Source: CAWBKV01 sp041946675 (lineage in GTDB: Archaea; Halobacteriota; Methanosarcinia; Methanotrichales; Methanotrichaceae). Taken from it: DNA of 6,408 nucleotides. A program made the translations under genes and the position numbers. Positions 5,710 to 6,408 of the stretch are shown here, piece after piece (position 1 is the first letter of the stretch; every line of letters begins with the position of its first letter). The DNA lies in the NCBI GenBank assembly GCA_041946675.1, contig JBHGAU010000111.1:1-6408 (forward strand), in the 5' to 3' direction. The notes beneath the pieces are model-generated. The model was not told the origin of the DNA, made no database searches, and saw nothing but the letters and a program-made list of their open reading frames with translations.

Positions 5710-6363
5710 TTATACATATTCATCGGTGGTAGTATCATCAACATATTGGAAGGGCTGTTCCATCAATAAAGTCAATCGGTTAGCAGCATGAATGTAGGCT
5801 TCCTTTGCCGCATCAGTGTAACCGATCGAATTCAGAGCAATACACTTATCGCACCAATCAAGTACGTTAAATGGATCTAGATTGATCGCTTGGTTGTACG
5901 TTTGTAGGGCAAAGTTGAATTTTTCTGGTCGCCAGAGCGCTAGATTACAGATAGCATCGCCTTTGATACGAAAATACGTTGAGCTGCTCTCAGTGTATAA
6001 CTCTAGGCCTATGTCATAAGCTTCGATTGCCTCATCATATTTACCTAATTTATTAAGGCTATTGTATTTGTTAAACCAACTTAATGCATATTGCGTAGAT
6101 AGCTTGATGAATGCATCCGAAATTGTGATGGTTTCAGCGTATTTGCCTAGTTTATAAAGAGAAACGCATTTATCATGCCATATATGTAAATCAAGAGGGC
6201 TAATATCAATGGCTCTATCACATGCCTCGATAGATTCGTTGTAACGGCCTTCATCAAATAGAATCTTGATTTTGCTTAACCAAGCCCCAATGTGGGACGG
6301 ATTAAACTCAATGGCTTTATCGAAGGCATGAACTGAGTCATAGTAAACGTTTTTAGGAAGAAA
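5710..6363 (-). pseudogene. TPR-repeat protein, 5'-truncated remnant
   Basis: An uninterrupted 217-codon frame ends at TAA (5712-5710) and encodes tandem tetratricopeptide repeats. After a partial repeat containing YYDSVHAFDKAIEFNP (about 7-22) come 34-residue units at 23-56, 57-90 and 91-124, a longer 40-residue unit at 125-164, and a degenerate one to about 198. Repeat hallmarks are visible, for example GRYNESIEACDRAIDISP and GKYDEAIEAYDIGLEL. TPR arrays form helical scaffolds for protein-protein contacts; no partner can be named. There is no in-frame ATG, GTG or TTG until the last few dozen codons, the first repeat is incomplete, and an in-frame TGA (6366-6364) closes the frame within sequence belonging to the edge hairpin. 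The gene has therefore lost its 5' end or is split by an insertion. True homology probably stops near 6345-6355. Base use is more AT-rich than in acs. A sequencing error is less likely than an insertion. Confidence 0.75.
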
Positions 6364-6408
6364 TCAGGGCTAATCCCCGCCATTTCAATGGCGGGATACA
6401 GCCCGTAC
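6364..6408. mobile_element. Strong hairpin at the right edge, possible insertion-sequence end
   Basis: CCCGCCATT (6376-6384) pairs perfectly with AATGGCGGG (6387-6395). An outer stem, GGGCT (6367-6371) with AGCCC (6400-6404), flanks it with a small asymmetric gap. Imperfect hairpins of this form close to an element tip are typical of the IS200/IS605 group, and this one sits where the TPR frame breaks. No transposase is visible and the element continues past the window, so family, orientation and exact boundary are not determined. A dispersed palindromic repeat or a folded RNA element would look the same. Confidence 0.4.

Noticed and set aside
5614..5769. A plus-strand 51-codon frame with a hydrophobic middle (MLRPNAFADLKDIYKIL...)
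   Set aside because: It has no ribosome binding site, contains a TATA-like TTTATAAAAT and the T5 tract complement, and overlaps the 3' end of the TPR frame antisense. Nothing supports it as a gene.

Overview
The window looks like the chromosome of an aceticlastic methanogen of the Methanothrix (Methanosaeta) type. Two AMP-forming acetyl-CoA synthetase genes lie in tandem, each with its own long leader. The other genes fit an archaeon: an archaeal-type MiaB-like tRNA methylthiotransferase, AT-rich TATA-like promoters, strong GGAGG ribosome binding sites and oligo-T stops. Using Acs rather than acetate kinase plus phosphotransacetylase to activate acetate is the known hallmark of Methanothrix. 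The genus assignment is an inference.

All convincing genes are on the minus strand, so transcription runs from high to low coordinates. From left to right: (1) the first 46 codons of one acs paralog (1-139) and its leader and promoter region (140-390); (2) oligo-T terminator tracts (493-506) and a complete 659-codon acs paralog (520-2499) starting at TTG, with its own leader and promoter region (2500-2714); (3) a two-gene unit, an AI-2E family membrane protein (4092-5135) whose stop codon overlaps the start of a tRNA methylthiotransferase gene (2851-4095) in ATGA; (4) a gene-poor stretch (5136-5709) containing an elaborate interrupted inverted repeat (5236-5383), set between a TATA-like box and a T6 tract, which may be a small RNA gene; (5) a TPR-repeat gene (5710-6363) with no start codon, cut off by a strong hairpin at the right edge (6367-6404) that may be the end of a mobile element.

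The most interesting signals are non-coding. Both acs leaders, otherwise largely diverged, carry the same long-range 9-bp helix (GUGUUUCYR with UGGAAACAC). It brackets most of the leader just before the ribosome binding site, and the one pair of differences between the copies keeps pairing through G-U wobbles. Both leaders also hold a CCUCCU segment complementary to their own Shine-Dalgarno sequence. This suggests a shared structured leader controlling expression of the central catabolic enzyme. The second is the candidate RNA at 5213-5383. Both proposals rest on visual pairing only; no folding or database search was possible.

Functionally, the acs genes supply acetyl-CoA for methanogenesis from acetate. 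The permease and tRNA-modification pair is a compact housekeeping unit with no evident link to acetate. The TPR remnant is AT-richer than its neighbours and appears decayed.
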